DNA of 64,000 nt from assembly GCA_019636615.1 (NCBI GenBank), contig JAHBXF010000002.1, positions 250,001 to 314,000 on the forward strand, written 5' to 3'. The notes under the pieces were generated by a model, which saw only the letters and a program-made list of their open reading frames with translations, searched no databases and was not told the origin of the DNA. Shown here piece by piece: positions 16,648 through 26,099 of the stretch; within the stretch, counting starts at the first letter, position 1, and each line of letters starts with the position of its first letter. The translations under genes were made by a program, and so were the position numbers. The DNA comes from Phycisphaeraceae bacterium. Its GTDB lineage: Bacteria > Planctomycetota > Phycisphaerae > Phycisphaerales > UBA1924.

Positions 16648-17523
16648 TCAAGACCTGGTGACGAAGGCGTGTGCCAGGTCGGCGCGTTCGACACCCTGGG
16701 GGAGTGACTGGCCTGTAGCGTAGTTGTACAAGATGGCGCGGAAGACGATATCGGCCGCGGCGTTGGCCGAACCCACGATCACGAGGAGGCCCACCGCACA
16801 GACGGCCGCGACGATGATGAGCACCAGGGAGCCTGTGATGACCGCGCCGACGACGAGCAGGCCGGCGAGCAGGATGGCCGGGAGCGTGAGGAGGAAGGCG
16901 AGCAAGCCAAGGGAGAATCGACCCACGAGGGAGGTTCCCCAGGTTTTGGTCATGGTGCTGCCGGAGTGTTTGATGGCGTCGATGGGCCCCGCGCCGCGGG
17001 AGACAATGACGGGGACCACGAAGAAGGTGAGGACCGCCCAGCCGGCACCGAGAATCGCTGCGACCCAGCGACCGACTTTCTCGTTGACGCCTTCGATTGC
17101 GCGAAGGAGCACCCCGACCAGCGCGGAGACAAAGGCCCAGGCGAGGATCTGCGGGAGGCGGGCCGCGGCGTGCTTGAGGCCGTATTCGATGGAAGGTGCC
17201 TTGCCTTCGATCACCTGCATGACGCAGGCGCACAGGGCTGTGTTGAAGAAGACGACCACGAAGAAGTTGCAGAAGTAAAAGATGAACGCGAGCGAAAAGA
17301 AGAGGGCTTTGTCGGCGTTTGTCGGCTGGGCGTTCTCGTCTGAGATCAGCGCCATCCATTGCTCGATGGTTCCCATGCCCCAGAGCGGGAGGGCGAAACT
17401 CGCCAGCACCAGCAGGCTCGCAACGCCCGCGAGGATGGGGAACGCGAGGAGATGCTTGAAGTCCCAGATGATGCCGTAGGAGATCTTGGCGAACTTCCAA
17501 CTGCGGCTGATGGTTTCGAACAT
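16648..17523 (-). CDS. DUF6159-like integral membrane protein
   Basis: A 291-residue hydrophobic protein with about six membrane segments arranged in pairs: residues 28-50, 75-100, 125-150, 150-170, 205-235 and 235-260. It begins MFETISRSWKFAKISYGII, which with the later GRWVAAILGAGWAVLTFFVV and SGSTMTKTWG segments resembles the uncharacterised DUF6159 family. The biochemical role is unknown. The gene lies 56 bases upstream of the YdiJ-like gene on the same strand and may be cotranscribed with it. Confidence 0.75.
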   Translation of the reverse strand: MFETISRSWKFAKISYGIIWDFKHLLAFPILAGVASLLVLASFALPLWGMGTIEQWMALISDENAQPTNADKALFFSLAFIFYFCNFFVVVFFNTALCACVMQVIEGKAPSIEYGLKHAAARLPQILAWAFVSALVGVLLRAIEGVNEKVGRWVAAILGAGWAVLTFFVVPVIVSRGAGPIDAIKHSGSTMTKTWGTSLVGRFSLGLLAFLLTLPAILLAGLLVVGAVITGSLVLIIVAAVCAVGLLVIVGSANAAADIVFRAILYNYATGQSLPQGVERADLAHAFVTRS

Positions 17524-17856
17524 GATTATCCCTCAGAGTGGTTGGCGTTTTGCCGCGTCGCACATTCCCGCGGTCAATGCCGGGCGACGCACGCGGCGGG
17601 CGGCTCGCCGGGGGCATGATACCCGGGCTGATACAAGGGAAAAAGTTCGCCGCACGGGTGTGTATGGGATTGGCACAGGCTGGGTTTCAGGGATGACTGA
17701 TGGCGGAGAGCGGGCTGCGAGGGTGGGCATTGACAACACCGAGCACAGGAGCGGGCGAGGGGTGTCGGTATAATGGAAAACTCGGGCTCGGCGTGCCTGG
17801 CGGGGGCAGCGTTCTGGACGAGCGGCATGAGCACCCGAATGCCAAGGAGCATGATC
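17524..17856. promoter_or_regulatory. 333-base divergent region with a consensus -10 box before the pyrimidine locus
   Basis: No gene is supported here. A perfect TATAAT lies at 17769-17774 on the plus strand, rare in this GC-rich DNA, and would start transcription near 17781, about 75 bases before preA. The only TTGACA (17730-17735) is 33 bases upstream of it, too far to be its -35, so the promoter would lack a good -35 or use an activator. The left part should hold the promoter of the DUF6159-like gene. Confidence 0.45.
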
Positions 17857-18975
17857 ATGGCGGACTTGAGCGTGAAAGTAGATGGGCTCGTGCTGCCCAA
17901 CCCGTTCGTGATCGGCTCGGGGCCGCCGGGGACGAATGCGAACGTCATCGCGAAAGCCTTTGACGAGGGGTGGGGAGGGGTGATCGCCAAGACGATCAGC
18001 CTGGATGCATCGAAGGTGGTGAACGTCACGCCGCGCTATGCGAGAATGCGGGTTGAGAAAGAGATCGTGGGGTGGGAGAACATCGAACTGATCTCGGACC
18101 GACCGTTCGAGACATGGATTGATGAGTTCAGGCAGATCAAGCGAACGCACCCGGATCGGGTGCTGATCGCGTCGATCATGGAGGAGTATCGCAAGGAGGC
18201 GTGGGTCGAGATCGTGGAGCGGTGCGACGCGGCAGGGGTGGATGCCTTCGAACTGAACTTCTCGTGTCCGCACGGTCTGCCGGAGCGTCGGATGGGCGCG
18301 GCCATGGGGCAGGCACCTGAGATTCTGGAGGAGGTGTGCGGGTGGGTGCGCGGCGCGACGGGCAAGCCCGTGTGGGCGAAGATGACGCCCAACATCACGC
18401 ACATCGAAGACCCGGCGCGGGCGTCGCTTCGGGGCGGGTGCAACGGCATCGCGGCCATCAACACGATTCTGTCGGTGATGGGCATCGACCTGAAGACGCT
18501 GCGGCCCGAGCCGACGGTGGCGGGGTATTCGACGCCGGGCGGGTATTCGTGCCGCGCTGTGAGGCCGATCGCGCTGCGGATGGTGATGGAGTGCGCCCGC
18601 ATGATGAGGCAGGAGTTCCCGGGCGCGAGCATCAGCGGGATCGGCGGGGTAGAGACGGGTGAGGATGCGGCGCAGTTCATCCTACTGGGGGCGAACACGG
18701 TTCAGGTGTGCACGGGCGTGATGATTCATGGGTACCCGCTGGTGAAGCAGTTGTGCGCCGGGCTGAGCACGTTTATGGATCGGCACGGGTTCGCGACGGT
18801 GGAGGCGTTCCGCGGGCACTCACTCCAGTATTTCACCACGCACGCTGATCTGGTTGTGCGGCAATCGGCGGAGCGGGCGGGGGGTGCGAAGGCCGGGGAT
18901 GTCGTGACGAGGGACACGCAGTGGAGCGGCGACACGTTTGTGGAGCAGAGCCGCCGTCTGGTGTCGAACGACTGA
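17857..18975 (+). CDS. preA: PreA-like dihydropyrimidine dehydrogenase subunit without ferredoxin domain
   Basis: A 372-residue FMN-dependent TIM barrel of the dihydropyrimidine dehydrogenase/class I dihydroorotate dehydrogenase group. LSVKVDGLVLPNPFVIGSGP starts the barrel, Cys137 in ELNFSCPHG is the catalytic acid position, and WAKMTPNITHI and SGIGGVETGEDAAQF supply FMN contacts. PreA reduces uracil or thymine to the dihydro form. Bacterial PreA normally ends with a 4Fe-4S ferredoxin domain that takes electrons from PreT; here the C-terminal 60 residues hold no cysteine. The start at 17857 is set by AAGGAG at 17844-17849. Dihydropyrimidinase follows 41 bases later, which supports the pyrimidine assignment over dihydroorotate. 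Confidence 0.85.
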   Translation: MADLSVKVDGLVLPNPFVIGSGPPGTNANVIAKAFDEGWGGVIAKTISLDASKVVNVTPRYARMRVEKEIVGWENIELISDRPFETWIDEFRQIKRTHPDRVLIASIMEEYRKEAWVEIVERCDAAGVDAFELNFSCPHGLPERRMGAAMGQAPEILEEVCGWVRGATGKPVWAKMTPNITHIEDPARASLRGGCNGIAAINTILSVMGIDLKTLRPEPTVAGYSTPGGYSCRAVRPIALRMVMECARMMRQEFPGASISGIGGVETGEDAAQFILLGANTVQVCTGVMIHGYPLVKQLCAGLSTFMDRHGFATVEAFRGHSLQYFTTHADLVVRQSAERAGGAKAGDVVTRDTQWSGDTFVEQSRRLVSND

Positions 18976-19016
18976 GGGGTGTTGCGGCGGGGCGACGGAT
19001 TGAAGGAGAGACTGCG

Positions 19017-20390
19017 ATGAGCCTGCTGATCAAGGGTGGTCGGATCATCACCGCGACAGAGGACTATCAGGCGGACATCTGGTGCGAGGGGGAGCAGATC
19101 ACCCGCATCGCGGCGAGGATATCGCCCGCGGAATGCCCGCCTGGCGTTCGGGTGATTGATGCGGCGGGGAAGTATGTCTTTCCGGGGTTTATCGATCCTC
19201 ATGTGCACGTGTACCTGCCGTTCATGGGGACGTATGCGAAGGACACGTGGGAGAGTGTGTCGCGGGCCGCGCTGACGGGCGGAACGACAACGCTCATCGA
19301 GATGGTGTGCCCCGGCCGGGCCGAGGAGCCGCTGGCGGCGTATGAGACGTGGCTGGGTAAGGCGGGTGAGGCTTCGTGCGATTACTCGTTCCACATGGGT
19401 GTGACGCGGTGGGATGCGCTCGCGGAATCGCAGTTGCGTGAGATCGTGAGCCGGGGGGTGCGTTCGTTCAAGGTATTTCTGGCGTATAAGGGCGCACTGG
19501 GTGTGGACGACCGCGAGTTGTACCACACCTTGCGTCTCGCCAGAGAACTGGGCGTGGTTGTGACGGCGCACTGCGAGAACGAAACGCTGGTGGACGAGCG
19601 GCAACGCGAACTGATCGCGGCGGGCAAGACCGGGCCGGAATGGCATGAGCCATCGAGGCCTGTCGAGGTTGAGGCCGAGGGGGTGCACCACCTCATGACC
19701 TTCGCGAAGATGACCGGCGCGGAGGTGTATGTGGTGCACACGTCGTGCGAAGAAGCGGTGGCCGAGGCCGCGCGCGGTGTTGCGTCGGGGGTGAGGGCGC
19801 ACGTTGAAGTGGTGATGCCGCACCTGGTTCTGGACAGGGGGTACGCGGAGCGGTCGGGGTTTGAGGGTGCGAAGTATGTGATGAGCCCGCCGCTGCGTGA
19901 ATCGCGGCATCAGCGGGCGCTGTGGGCCCACCTGCGGTCTGGGGTTGTCAGCACCGTGGCGACCGATCATGCGCCGTTTGATTTTGAATCACAGAAGACG
20001 ATGGGGCGAGGGGATTTCACCAGAATTCCCAACGGCATTCCGTCGGTGCAGCACCGGGTGGAGATGCTCTACACGCACGGCGTGTGCGAGGGGCGGATTG
20101 ATCTGCACACGTTCGTTGCGTCGGCGAGCACGAACGCCGCGCGCATCTTCGGGCTTCGCGGGAAAGGGTGCGTGCGCGTCGGGGGAGATGCCGACCTGGT
20201 TGTCTTTGATCCCGGCTATCGGGGCACGGTCTCGGCCAGGACACACGAGATGGCGACCGACTACAGCGCGTTCGAGGGGTGGGAGGTGAAGGGGCGAGCC
20301 GAGGTCGTGACGCTGCGCGGAAGCGTGGTGGTGGACGGGGGGCGGTATGTCGGCCAGTCGGGCACGGGAAGGCTTGCGCCCCGGGCCTGA
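19017..20390 (+). CDS. hydA: Dihydropyrimidinase
   Basis: A 457-residue cyclic amidohydrolase that opens dihydrouracil/dihydrothymine to N-carbamoyl-beta-amino acids. The binuclear metal site is complete: His62 and His64 in PGFIDPHVHVYLP, the carbamylated Lys158 in KVFLAYKG, the histidines in TAHCENE (about 185) and VHTSCEE (about 241), and Asp in VATDHAPF (about 318). The segment GRGDFTRIPNGIPSVQHR is typical of dihydropyrimidinases. AAGGAG at 19003-19008, eight bases before the ATG at 19017, sets the start. It follows preA in an apparent operon and converges on the aminotransferase gene nine bases after its stop. Confidence 0.93.
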   Translation: MSLLIKGGRIITATEDYQADIWCEGEQITRIAARISPAECPPGVRVIDAAGKYVFPGFIDPHVHVYLPFMGTYAKDTWESVSRAALTGGTTTLIEMVCPGRAEEPLAAYETWLGKAGEASCDYSFHMGVTRWDALAESQLREIVSRGVRSFKVFLAYKGALGVDDRELYHTLRLARELGVVVTAHCENETLVDERQRELIAAGKTGPEWHEPSRPVEVEAEGVHHLMTFAKMTGAEVYVVHTSCEEAVAEAARGVASGVRAHVEVVMPHLVLDRGYAERSGFEGAKYVMSPPLRESRHQRALWAHLRSGVVSTVATDHAPFDFESQKTMGRGDFTRIPNGIPSVQHRVEMLYTHGVCEGRIDLHTFVASASTNAARIFGLRGKGCVRVGGDADLVVFDPGYRGTVSARTHEMATDYSAFEGWEVKGRAEVVTLRGSVVVDGGRYVGQSGTGRLAPRA

Positions 20391-20399
20391 GCGGTGCCG

Positions 20400-21791
20400 T
20401 CAGAGGCGCGCGGCGTGGGCGAGCGACGCATCAAGCACCGCGAGCATGAAGGCGATGTCTTCTCGGGTGAGGCACATGGGCGGCTTGATGCGGAGCACGT
20501 TGCCGTAGTAGCCGCCTTTGCCGATGAGCAGCCCGAGGTCTTTGCAGTGTTCGAAGATCGCCGCGGTGTGCGCGGTGGCGGGGGCCTTGGTGGCGCGGTC
20601 GGTGACGAGTTCGATGCCGCACATGAGCCCTCTGCCGCGGATGTCGCCGATGAGCGAGTGACGGGCCTGGAGTTGTCTGAGGCCTGCGAAGAGGATGGAC
20701 CCGAGTTCGCGTGCTTGGTTCTGGATGTTGTCTTCGAGCATGACATCCAGCGTGGCCAGCCCCTGGGCGCACGAGACTGGGTTGCCGCCGAAGGTGTTGA
20801 AGTGGATGCGGCTGGCGAGGCTCTGGGCGATCTGGGGTGTGGTGACCACGGCGGCGAGGGGGCAGCCGTTGCCGATGCCTTTGGCCATGGTGACAATGTC
20901 GGGATAGACGCCCGGGCCGCCGACCGTCTGGAACCCCCAGAAGGCTTCGCCCGTGCGGCCGAAGCCGGTTTGCACCTCATCCGAGATGCACAGGCCGCCC
21001 GCTGCCCGAACCGTGGCGTAGACCGAACGCAGGTACCCCGGGGGCAACTCCACAACGCCGCCAACGCCCTGCATGGGCTCGGCGATGAACCCGGCGATTC
21101 GGCCGCTGGTGGTGTAGCGGATCACATCGGCGACATCGGCGGCGTACTTCTCGCCAGCGGCCGGGTCGCTGTAGCCGTGCGGGCCGTGGTAGCGATCGGG
21201 CAGCAGGGCGTGGTGAACGCCGAAACCGTGGGGAACGTTGAACTTCCAGGTGCTGTGGGCGGTGAGGCCCACGGGCGCGGCGGTGCCGCCGTGATAGGCG
21301 TTGCGCAGGGCGATCATGTCGTAGTTGCCGGTGTGGGCGCGGGCCAGGAGCATCGCCAGGTCGTTGGCGTCTGAGCCGGAGTTGACAAAGTAGACGACCG
21401 AGAGGTTGGACTCTGCGGGGAAGGTGCTCGCGAGCCTGGCGGCGTATTGGGCGATTGTGGGGTGGAGGTAGATGACGGTGGTGTGCTGGAGGAGAGCGTT
21501 CTGCGCGTTGACCGCGGCGATGACGCGCGGGTGGCAGTGGCCCACAGAAACGGTGACGATGCCGCCGAAGGCATCGAGGTAGCGTCGGCCGGTTTCGTCG
21601 AAGAGGTACTGCATCTTACCTTCGACGATCATGATGGGGTCTTTGTAGTAGGTGACCAGGCCGGGAAAGAGGTGGGCCTTGCGCAGTGCCATGACATCGG
21701 CTTTGGAAGGGCCGGTGTAGGGGGCGGGGGAGTGTGCGAAGGGGGGGAGAGTGGGAGCCGCGGAGGCCGGGCTGGCGGGGGCGGTGGTCAT
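20400..21791 (-). CDS. Class III aminotransferase, AGXT2-like (beta-alanine / 3-aminoisobutyrate : pyruvate)
   Basis: A 463-residue PLP enzyme. [11 protein letters not shown] (about residue 137), AYHGGT (about 166), the ring-binding Asp271 in [14 protein letters not shown] and the Schiff-base Lys304 in MAKGIGNG are all present. The AGXT2-like branch moves the amino group of beta-alanine, 3-aminoisobutyrate or alanine to pyruvate or glyoxylate. Its position between dihydropyrimidinase and ureidopropionase/MmsA fits transamination of beta-alanine and 3-aminoisobutyrate in pyrimidine breakdown. The ATG at 21791 gives the usual length; a frame open to 21956 adds only low-complexity Pro/Ala residues. 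Context supports the substrate, which sequence alone does not. Confidence 0.85.
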   Translation of the reverse strand: MTTAPASPASAAPTLPPFAHSPAPYTGPSKADVMALRKAHLFPGLVTYYKDPIMIVEGKMQYLFDETGRRYLDAFGGIVTVSVGHCHPRVIAAVNAQNALLQHTTVIYLHPTIAQYAARLASTFPAESNLSVVYFVNSGSDANDLAMLLARAHTGNYDMIALRNAYHGGTAAPVGLTAHSTWKFNVPHGFGVHHALLPDRYHGPHGYSDPAAGEKYAADVADVIRYTTSGRIAGFIAEPMQGVGGVVELPPGYLRSVYATVRAAGGLCISDEVQTGFGRTGEAFWGFQTVGGPGVYPDIVTMAKGIGNGCPLAAVVTTPQIAQSLASRIHFNTFGGNPVSCAQGLATLDVMLEDNIQNQARELGSILFAGLRQLQARHSLIGDIRGRGLMCGIELVTDRATKAPATAHTAAIFEHCKDLGLLIGKGGYYGNVLRIKPPMCLTREDIAFMLAVLDASLAHAARL

Positions 21792-22081
21792 GCGGGATGT
21801 TATGGGTGGACGGGGAGATGAAGGGGTGGGCGGGGTGACTTGTGCGGGTTTGGGGGTTCGCCGCAGGCGGCTGCCCATGTCGTGAAGATTCTGAGCGGGA
21901 GACAGGTCCTGATTGAGCGCGTCACCCGGAGCGTGGGACTGGTCAGAAGCGGGCAAGGTGCAGCGCCCGGTAGCGTCGGCGCGTGCGAGCGATCAGGCGG
22001 AAAGAGAAGTCTTTAGAGAGGATTCTGGAGGCGGCGACGAACCAGCCTCTCACTCGGCGAGTAGTGGATCGCGGAGGAATG

Positions 22082-23582
22082 ATGCGCGTTCTACTGATTC
22101 TTCCGGCGCTCACCGAAGCCACAAGCCCCTTCTTTCGGCCGATCAAGTACAGTCTGTTCCCTCCGCTGGGGCTGGCGACTCTCGCCGCGTATTTAGACCC
22201 CGGAGATACCGCCACGATACTCGACGAGCACGTGGAACCGGCGGTCGATCCGGACGATGTGGTGTGGGACGATCTCGACCTGGTCGTGATTCAGACGTAT
22301 ATCACCAATGCGTACAGGGCGTACCGCATCGCGGATGCGTTCCGGGCGCGTGGCAAGTTTGTGGCGATCGGGGGGGCTTCACGCGACAAGCATGCCAGAA
22401 GAGGCGTCACGACACTCGGATGCGGTCTTTCTTGGGCCAGGGGAGGAGACCTTCCCGCGATTTATCGCCGCGCTGCGGTCGGGGGAAGACTGTCGCGGGA
22501 GTGTGTGGGATTCAAGAAAGTACGCGAGAAGCCTTGCCGGGGTGCCGCCGATCCGCCGAGACCTGATACGGCGTTCACGGTATCTGGTGCCGAACTCGAT
22601 CGTGGTGAGCCGTGGGTGTCCGCACCATTGCACGTTCTGCTACAAGGATGCGTTCTTTGAAGGCGGAAAGTCTTTCTATGTTCAGCGGGTGGATACCGCG
22701 CTGGCCGAGATCGACCGTCTGCCGGGACGACATCTGTACTTCCTCGATGATCACATGTTCGGGGATGTGCGGTTTGCCAGAGGGCTCTTCGAGGGGCTCA
22801 GGGGCATGGGCAGAGTGTTTCAGGGGGCGGCAACGGTCGAGTCGGTGCTGCGGGGTGACCTGTGTGAAAGGGCAGCGGGGGCGGGTTTACGGTCGCTCTT
22901 TCTCGGGTTTGAGTCTCTGAGTGAGGCTGCGCTGGCCGGTTCAGGGAAGAACCACAATCTCGATCGTGCGGGGCGCAGGCGTGACTATGAGGCGGCGATC
23001 AGAAGGCTTGATTCACTGGGCGTATCGGTGAACGGGAGTTTTGTATTCGGCCTCGATGGGGACGGGCGCGATACGTTTTCGCGTACCGTGGACTGGGCGG
23101 TGCGGATGGGATTGACAACCGCGACGTTTCACGTGGCAACCCCGTATCCCGGCACGGCCTTCTTCAGGCAGATCGAGTCGCAAGGGAGGTTGCTGCACCG
23201 GAACTGGGAGAAGTATGACACGCGGCACACGGTCTTTCGCCCCTTGGGAATGACGCCCCAGGAACTCGAGGCGGGGTATTGGAAGGCATATCGAGACTTC
23301 TACTCGTGGAGAAACATCTGGGACTCGAGCCGGTCGCACGTGAGCGTGCGTGCGCGTGCAAAGCACGCGATGTATGCCGCGCTCTGGAAACGCTGCGAAC
23401 CGGCCTGGAATGTGCTGATCCGCAGCGGGGCGCTGGGTGTGATTCGTCCGGTGATTGAGGCTGGGCTGGATTTGACGCGCCCCAGGGTGAGCGAGCGGAA
23501 GAGAGTCATCGACGATGAGTATGTGCCTGTGACGGTCAGTGCTTCGGGCAAGGCGGGGCCTCTCGCCGACAGGGTGAGTTGA
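22082..23582 (+). pseudogene. B12-binding radical SAM protein interrupted by a +1 frameshift
   Basis: Two consecutive frames make one protein of about 499 residues. Residues 1-98 (MRVLLILPAL, a B12-binding-type fold up to FVAIGG) are read from 22082. The rest, from LHATSMPEEA, is in the next frame to 23582. They join at a run of seven Gs (22370-22376) where six would keep the frame. The second part holds the radical SAM cluster SRGCPHHCTFCYK (Cys179, Cys183, Cys186 in the joined protein) and FGLDGDGRDTFSRTVDW. Such enzymes do radical methylations or ring rearrangements; the substrate is unknown. GGAGG lies just upstream. The error may be in the sequence, in a recently dead gene, or bypassed by slippage on the G-run. 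Confidence 0.8.
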
Positions 23583-23613
23583 AATGGCGCGGCGTGGATT
23601 GCCGGCGGTTTTT

Positions 23614-24483
23614 CTACACCCGAGCGATCTGCGTGTAACTCTCTGGCCGGCGGTCGCGGTAGAACTGCCAGACGTTGCGGACTTCCTGGATCATGTCGAG
23701 GTCGAGGTCTGCGGTGACGATCTCGTCGTTGCTGCGCGAAGCCTGGGCGATGATCTGGCCGCGCGGATTGCAGAAATAGGATTGGCCGTAGAACTCGCCG
23801 ATGTTCCATGGGCTTTCGGTGCCGACGCGGTTGATGGCCCCGACGAAGTACTGATTGGCGACGGCGTGCGCGGGCTGCTCGAGTTTCCACAGGTATTCTG
23901 AGAGGCCGGCGACCGTCGCGGATGGGTTGAAGACAATCTCGGCGCCGTTCAGGCCCAGTTCGCGTGCGCCCTCGGGGAAGTGGCGGTCGTAGCAGATGTA
24001 AACGCCGATCTTGCCGAAGGGGGTATCAAAGACCGGGTAGCCCAGGTTGCCGGGTTTGAAGTAGAACTTCTCCCAGAAACCCGGGTGGCAGTGGGGGATG
24101 TGGTGCTTGCGGTATTTGCCCAGGTACTCGCCGGTGTGGGAGATGACCGCGGCGGTGTTGTAGTAGACGCCGGGCATGTCGACCTCGTAAAGAGGGACGA
24201 CTAGGGCCATGCCGTGACGCCTGGCGAGGTCTTTCATCAGGGTGATGGTGGGGCCGTCGGGGATGCGCTCGGCGGTCTGGTACCACTTGGCGTCTTGTTC
24301 GGCGCAGAAGTAGGGGCCGTAGAAGATCTCCTGAAGGCAGGTGATCTGCGCGCCCTTCTCGGCGGCCTGCCGGATGAGTTCGACGTGCTTGTCGATCATC
24401 GCGGCCTTGATCCTGGCAAGGTCCGTCGTGTCTGAGACGGGGTTGCCGGCCTGGATAAGTGCGGCTCGGGTGATTCGGGGCAT
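23614..24483 (-). CDS. Beta-ureidopropionase (N-carbamoyl-beta-alanine amidohydrolase)
   Basis: A 289-residue carbon-nitrogen hydrolase (nitrilase superfamily). The catalytic triad is Glu52 (CLQEIFY), Lys126 (KYRKHHIPH) and Cys164 (YICYDRHFPEG). The segment CHPGFWEKFYFKPGN and the EIFYGPYFCAEQ region match ureidopropionases and related N-carbamoyl amidases. It hydrolyses N-carbamoyl-beta-alanine or N-carbamoyl-3-aminoisobutyrate to the beta-amino acid, CO2 and ammonia. The ATG at 24483 has GGAG about ten bases upstream. It follows mmsA by 26 bases on the same strand, so the two form an operon. Confidence 0.92.
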   Translation of the reverse strand: MPRITRAALIQAGNPVSDTTDLARIKAAMIDKHVELIRQAAEKGAQITCLQEIFYGPYFCAEQDAKWYQTAERIPDGPTITLMKDLARRHGMALVVPLYEVDMPGVYYNTAAVISHTGEYLGKYRKHHIPHCHPGFWEKFYFKPGNLGYPVFDTPFGKIGVYICYDRHFPEGARELGLNGAEIVFNPSATVAGLSEYLWKLEQPAHAVANQYFVGAINRVGTESPWNIGEFYGQSYFCNPRGQIIAQASRSNDEIVTADLDLDMIQEVRNVWQFYRDRRPESYTQIARV

Positions 24484-24509
24484 GCGGCGATACTCCTTGG
24501 GGGTGGTTG

Positions 24510-26021
24510 TCAGAGCCAGCGGCTCACGGTGATCTTGCTCTCGGTGAAGAACTTCACCGCGTCTTCGCCGTTGGCGTGCAGGTCGCCGAAGAAACTCTGC
24601 TTCCACCCGGCGAAGGGGAAGACGGCCATCGGAGCCGGTACGCCGACGTTGATGCCGACCATGCCCACCTGCGCCTGCGTGCGAAACCTGCGGGCGCTGT
24701 AGCCGCTGGAGGTGAAGATGACGCCCATGTTGCCGTAGCGGGAACGGTTGAGTGTGCTGATGGCGGCGTCGAGCGAGGGCTCGCGGATGATCGTGAGCAC
24801 AGGGCCGAAGATCTCCTCGTCAACGATGCGCATCCCGGGGCGGGCGTTGTCAAAGATGGTGGGGCCGACGAAGCAACCGGACTGAGGCATCGACGCGGCG
24901 CGGCCATCAAGGCTGAGTGTCGCGCCTTGCGCCGCGCCGCTGGAGATGAACCCAAGGATGCGGTCGCGGCTGGCCTCGTCGATCACCGGGCCCATGCCGA
25001 TGCCCGGCGCATCACCGGGCCCCACGCGGATCTTCGCGGCGGCGCTGGTGATCATGGGCAGGAACCACTGCGCGGCGTCACCGACAGCGATGACCACGCT
25101 GCCGGCAAGACAGCGCTGGCCGCTGTTGCCGAAGGCCGAGCCCAGAACCCCCTCGATGACGGCATCACGGTTGGCGTCTGGCATGACAACGATGTAGTTT
25201 TTGGCGCCGCCCATGCACTGTGCACGCTTGCCCGCCGCGGTGGAAGTGCTGTAGACGTGTCGGGCAACTGTCGAGGAGCCAACGAAGGAGACGGCGCGGA
25301 CATCGCTGTGGGTGATGAGGCGGTCAACCACCGCGGCGCCGCCGTGAACGACGTTGAGAACGCCGGGGGGCAGGCCGGCCTTGTGGGCGAGTTCAACCTC
25401 TCGGACGGCGCTGAGGGGCACTTTCTCGCTGGGTTTGAGCACAAAGGTATTGCCGCATGCGATGGCCATGGGCCACATCCACAGCGGGACCATGACCGGG
25501 AAGTTGAACGGGGTGATGCCCACACACACGCCCAGGGGCACACGGTCGACCGTGGAATCGATGCCTGCGCCGCTGGTGTCTTCGGTGCGGCAGAAGGAAC
25601 TGCTCACGGCGATCTGCGGGAGTGACTTGCCCATGAGCAGAGTCGGGGCGGCGCAGGCGAACTCGACGCAATCGATGCCGCGCCGAACATCGCCGCGGGC
25701 CTCGGCCATGGTCTTGCCGTGTTCGCGCACGATCAGCGAGGCGAGTTCCTCGGCGTGCGCTTCGAGGGTTTGTTTGTAACTGAAGAGGAACTGGCATCGG
25801 TCGCCCACTGGTGTGGCGGCCCACGCCGGGAAGGCGTTGGCGGCGGCGTGAACGGCGGCATCGGCGCTGGCGAGGGCATCGATCTCGACCTGGGCGAGAG
25901 GCTGTCCGCTTGCGGGGTTCACGACGAGTCGGGTTGAGGGCGGCTGTGTGCCTTGGGTGCGCAGGGCGGCATCGGTGGTGGCTTTCCCGCCGATCATCTG
26001 GGGCACGGTTGAGATGGACAT
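24510..26021 (-). CDS. mmsA: CoA-acylating methylmalonate-semialdehyde dehydrogenase
   Basis: A 503-residue aldehyde dehydrogenase. The catalytic Cys304 lies in FGNSGQRCLAG and the oxyanion Asn173 in TPFNFPVMVP. The segment QCMGGAKNYIVVMPDAN replaces the Glu base of ordinary aldehyde dehydrogenases, as is characteristic of methylmalonate-semialdehyde dehydrogenase. The enzyme turns methylmalonate semialdehyde (from thymine or valine) into propionyl-CoA, and malonate semialdehyde (from uracil) into acetyl-CoA. The ATG at 26021 has GGAGG about eight bases upstream. It heads a two-gene operon with beta-ureidopropionase and completes the pyrimidine pathway. Confidence 0.92.
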   Translation of the reverse strand: MSISTVPQMIGGKATTDAALRTQGTQPPSTRLVVNPASGQPLAQVEIDALASADAAVHAAANAFPAWAATPVGDRCQFLFSYKQTLEAHAEELASLIVREHGKTMAEARGDVRRGIDCVEFACAAPTLLMGKSLPQIAVSSSFCRTEDTSGAGIDSTVDRVPLGVCVGITPFNFPVMVPLWMWPMAIACGNTFVLKPSEKVPLSAVREVELAHKAGLPPGVLNVVHGGAAVVDRLITHSDVRAVSFVGSSTVARHVYSTSTAAGKRAQCMGGAKNYIVVMPDANRDAVIEGVLGSAFGNSGQRCLAGSVVIAVGDAAQWFLPMITSAAAKIRVGPGDAPGIGMGPVIDEASRDRILGFISSGAAQGATLSLDGRAASMPQSGCFVGPTIFDNARPGMRIVDEEIFGPVLTIIREPSLDAAISTLNRSRYGNMGVIFTSSGYSARRFRTQAQVGMVGINVGVPAPMAVFPFAGWKQSFFGDLHANGEDAVKFFTESKITVSRWL

Positions 26022-26099
26022 GAGAGATCCTCCGGCCCCGCGTGGTGGTGGGGGCCGGGGAAGCATATCTCGGCTGTGTTGTACTGCGTGCGGTGAGTC

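Noticed and set aside
16592..17617. In-frame upstream extension of the YdiJ-like gene
   Set aside because: It overlaps the DUF6159-like gene and its residues do not resemble the family; the start at 16591 is better.
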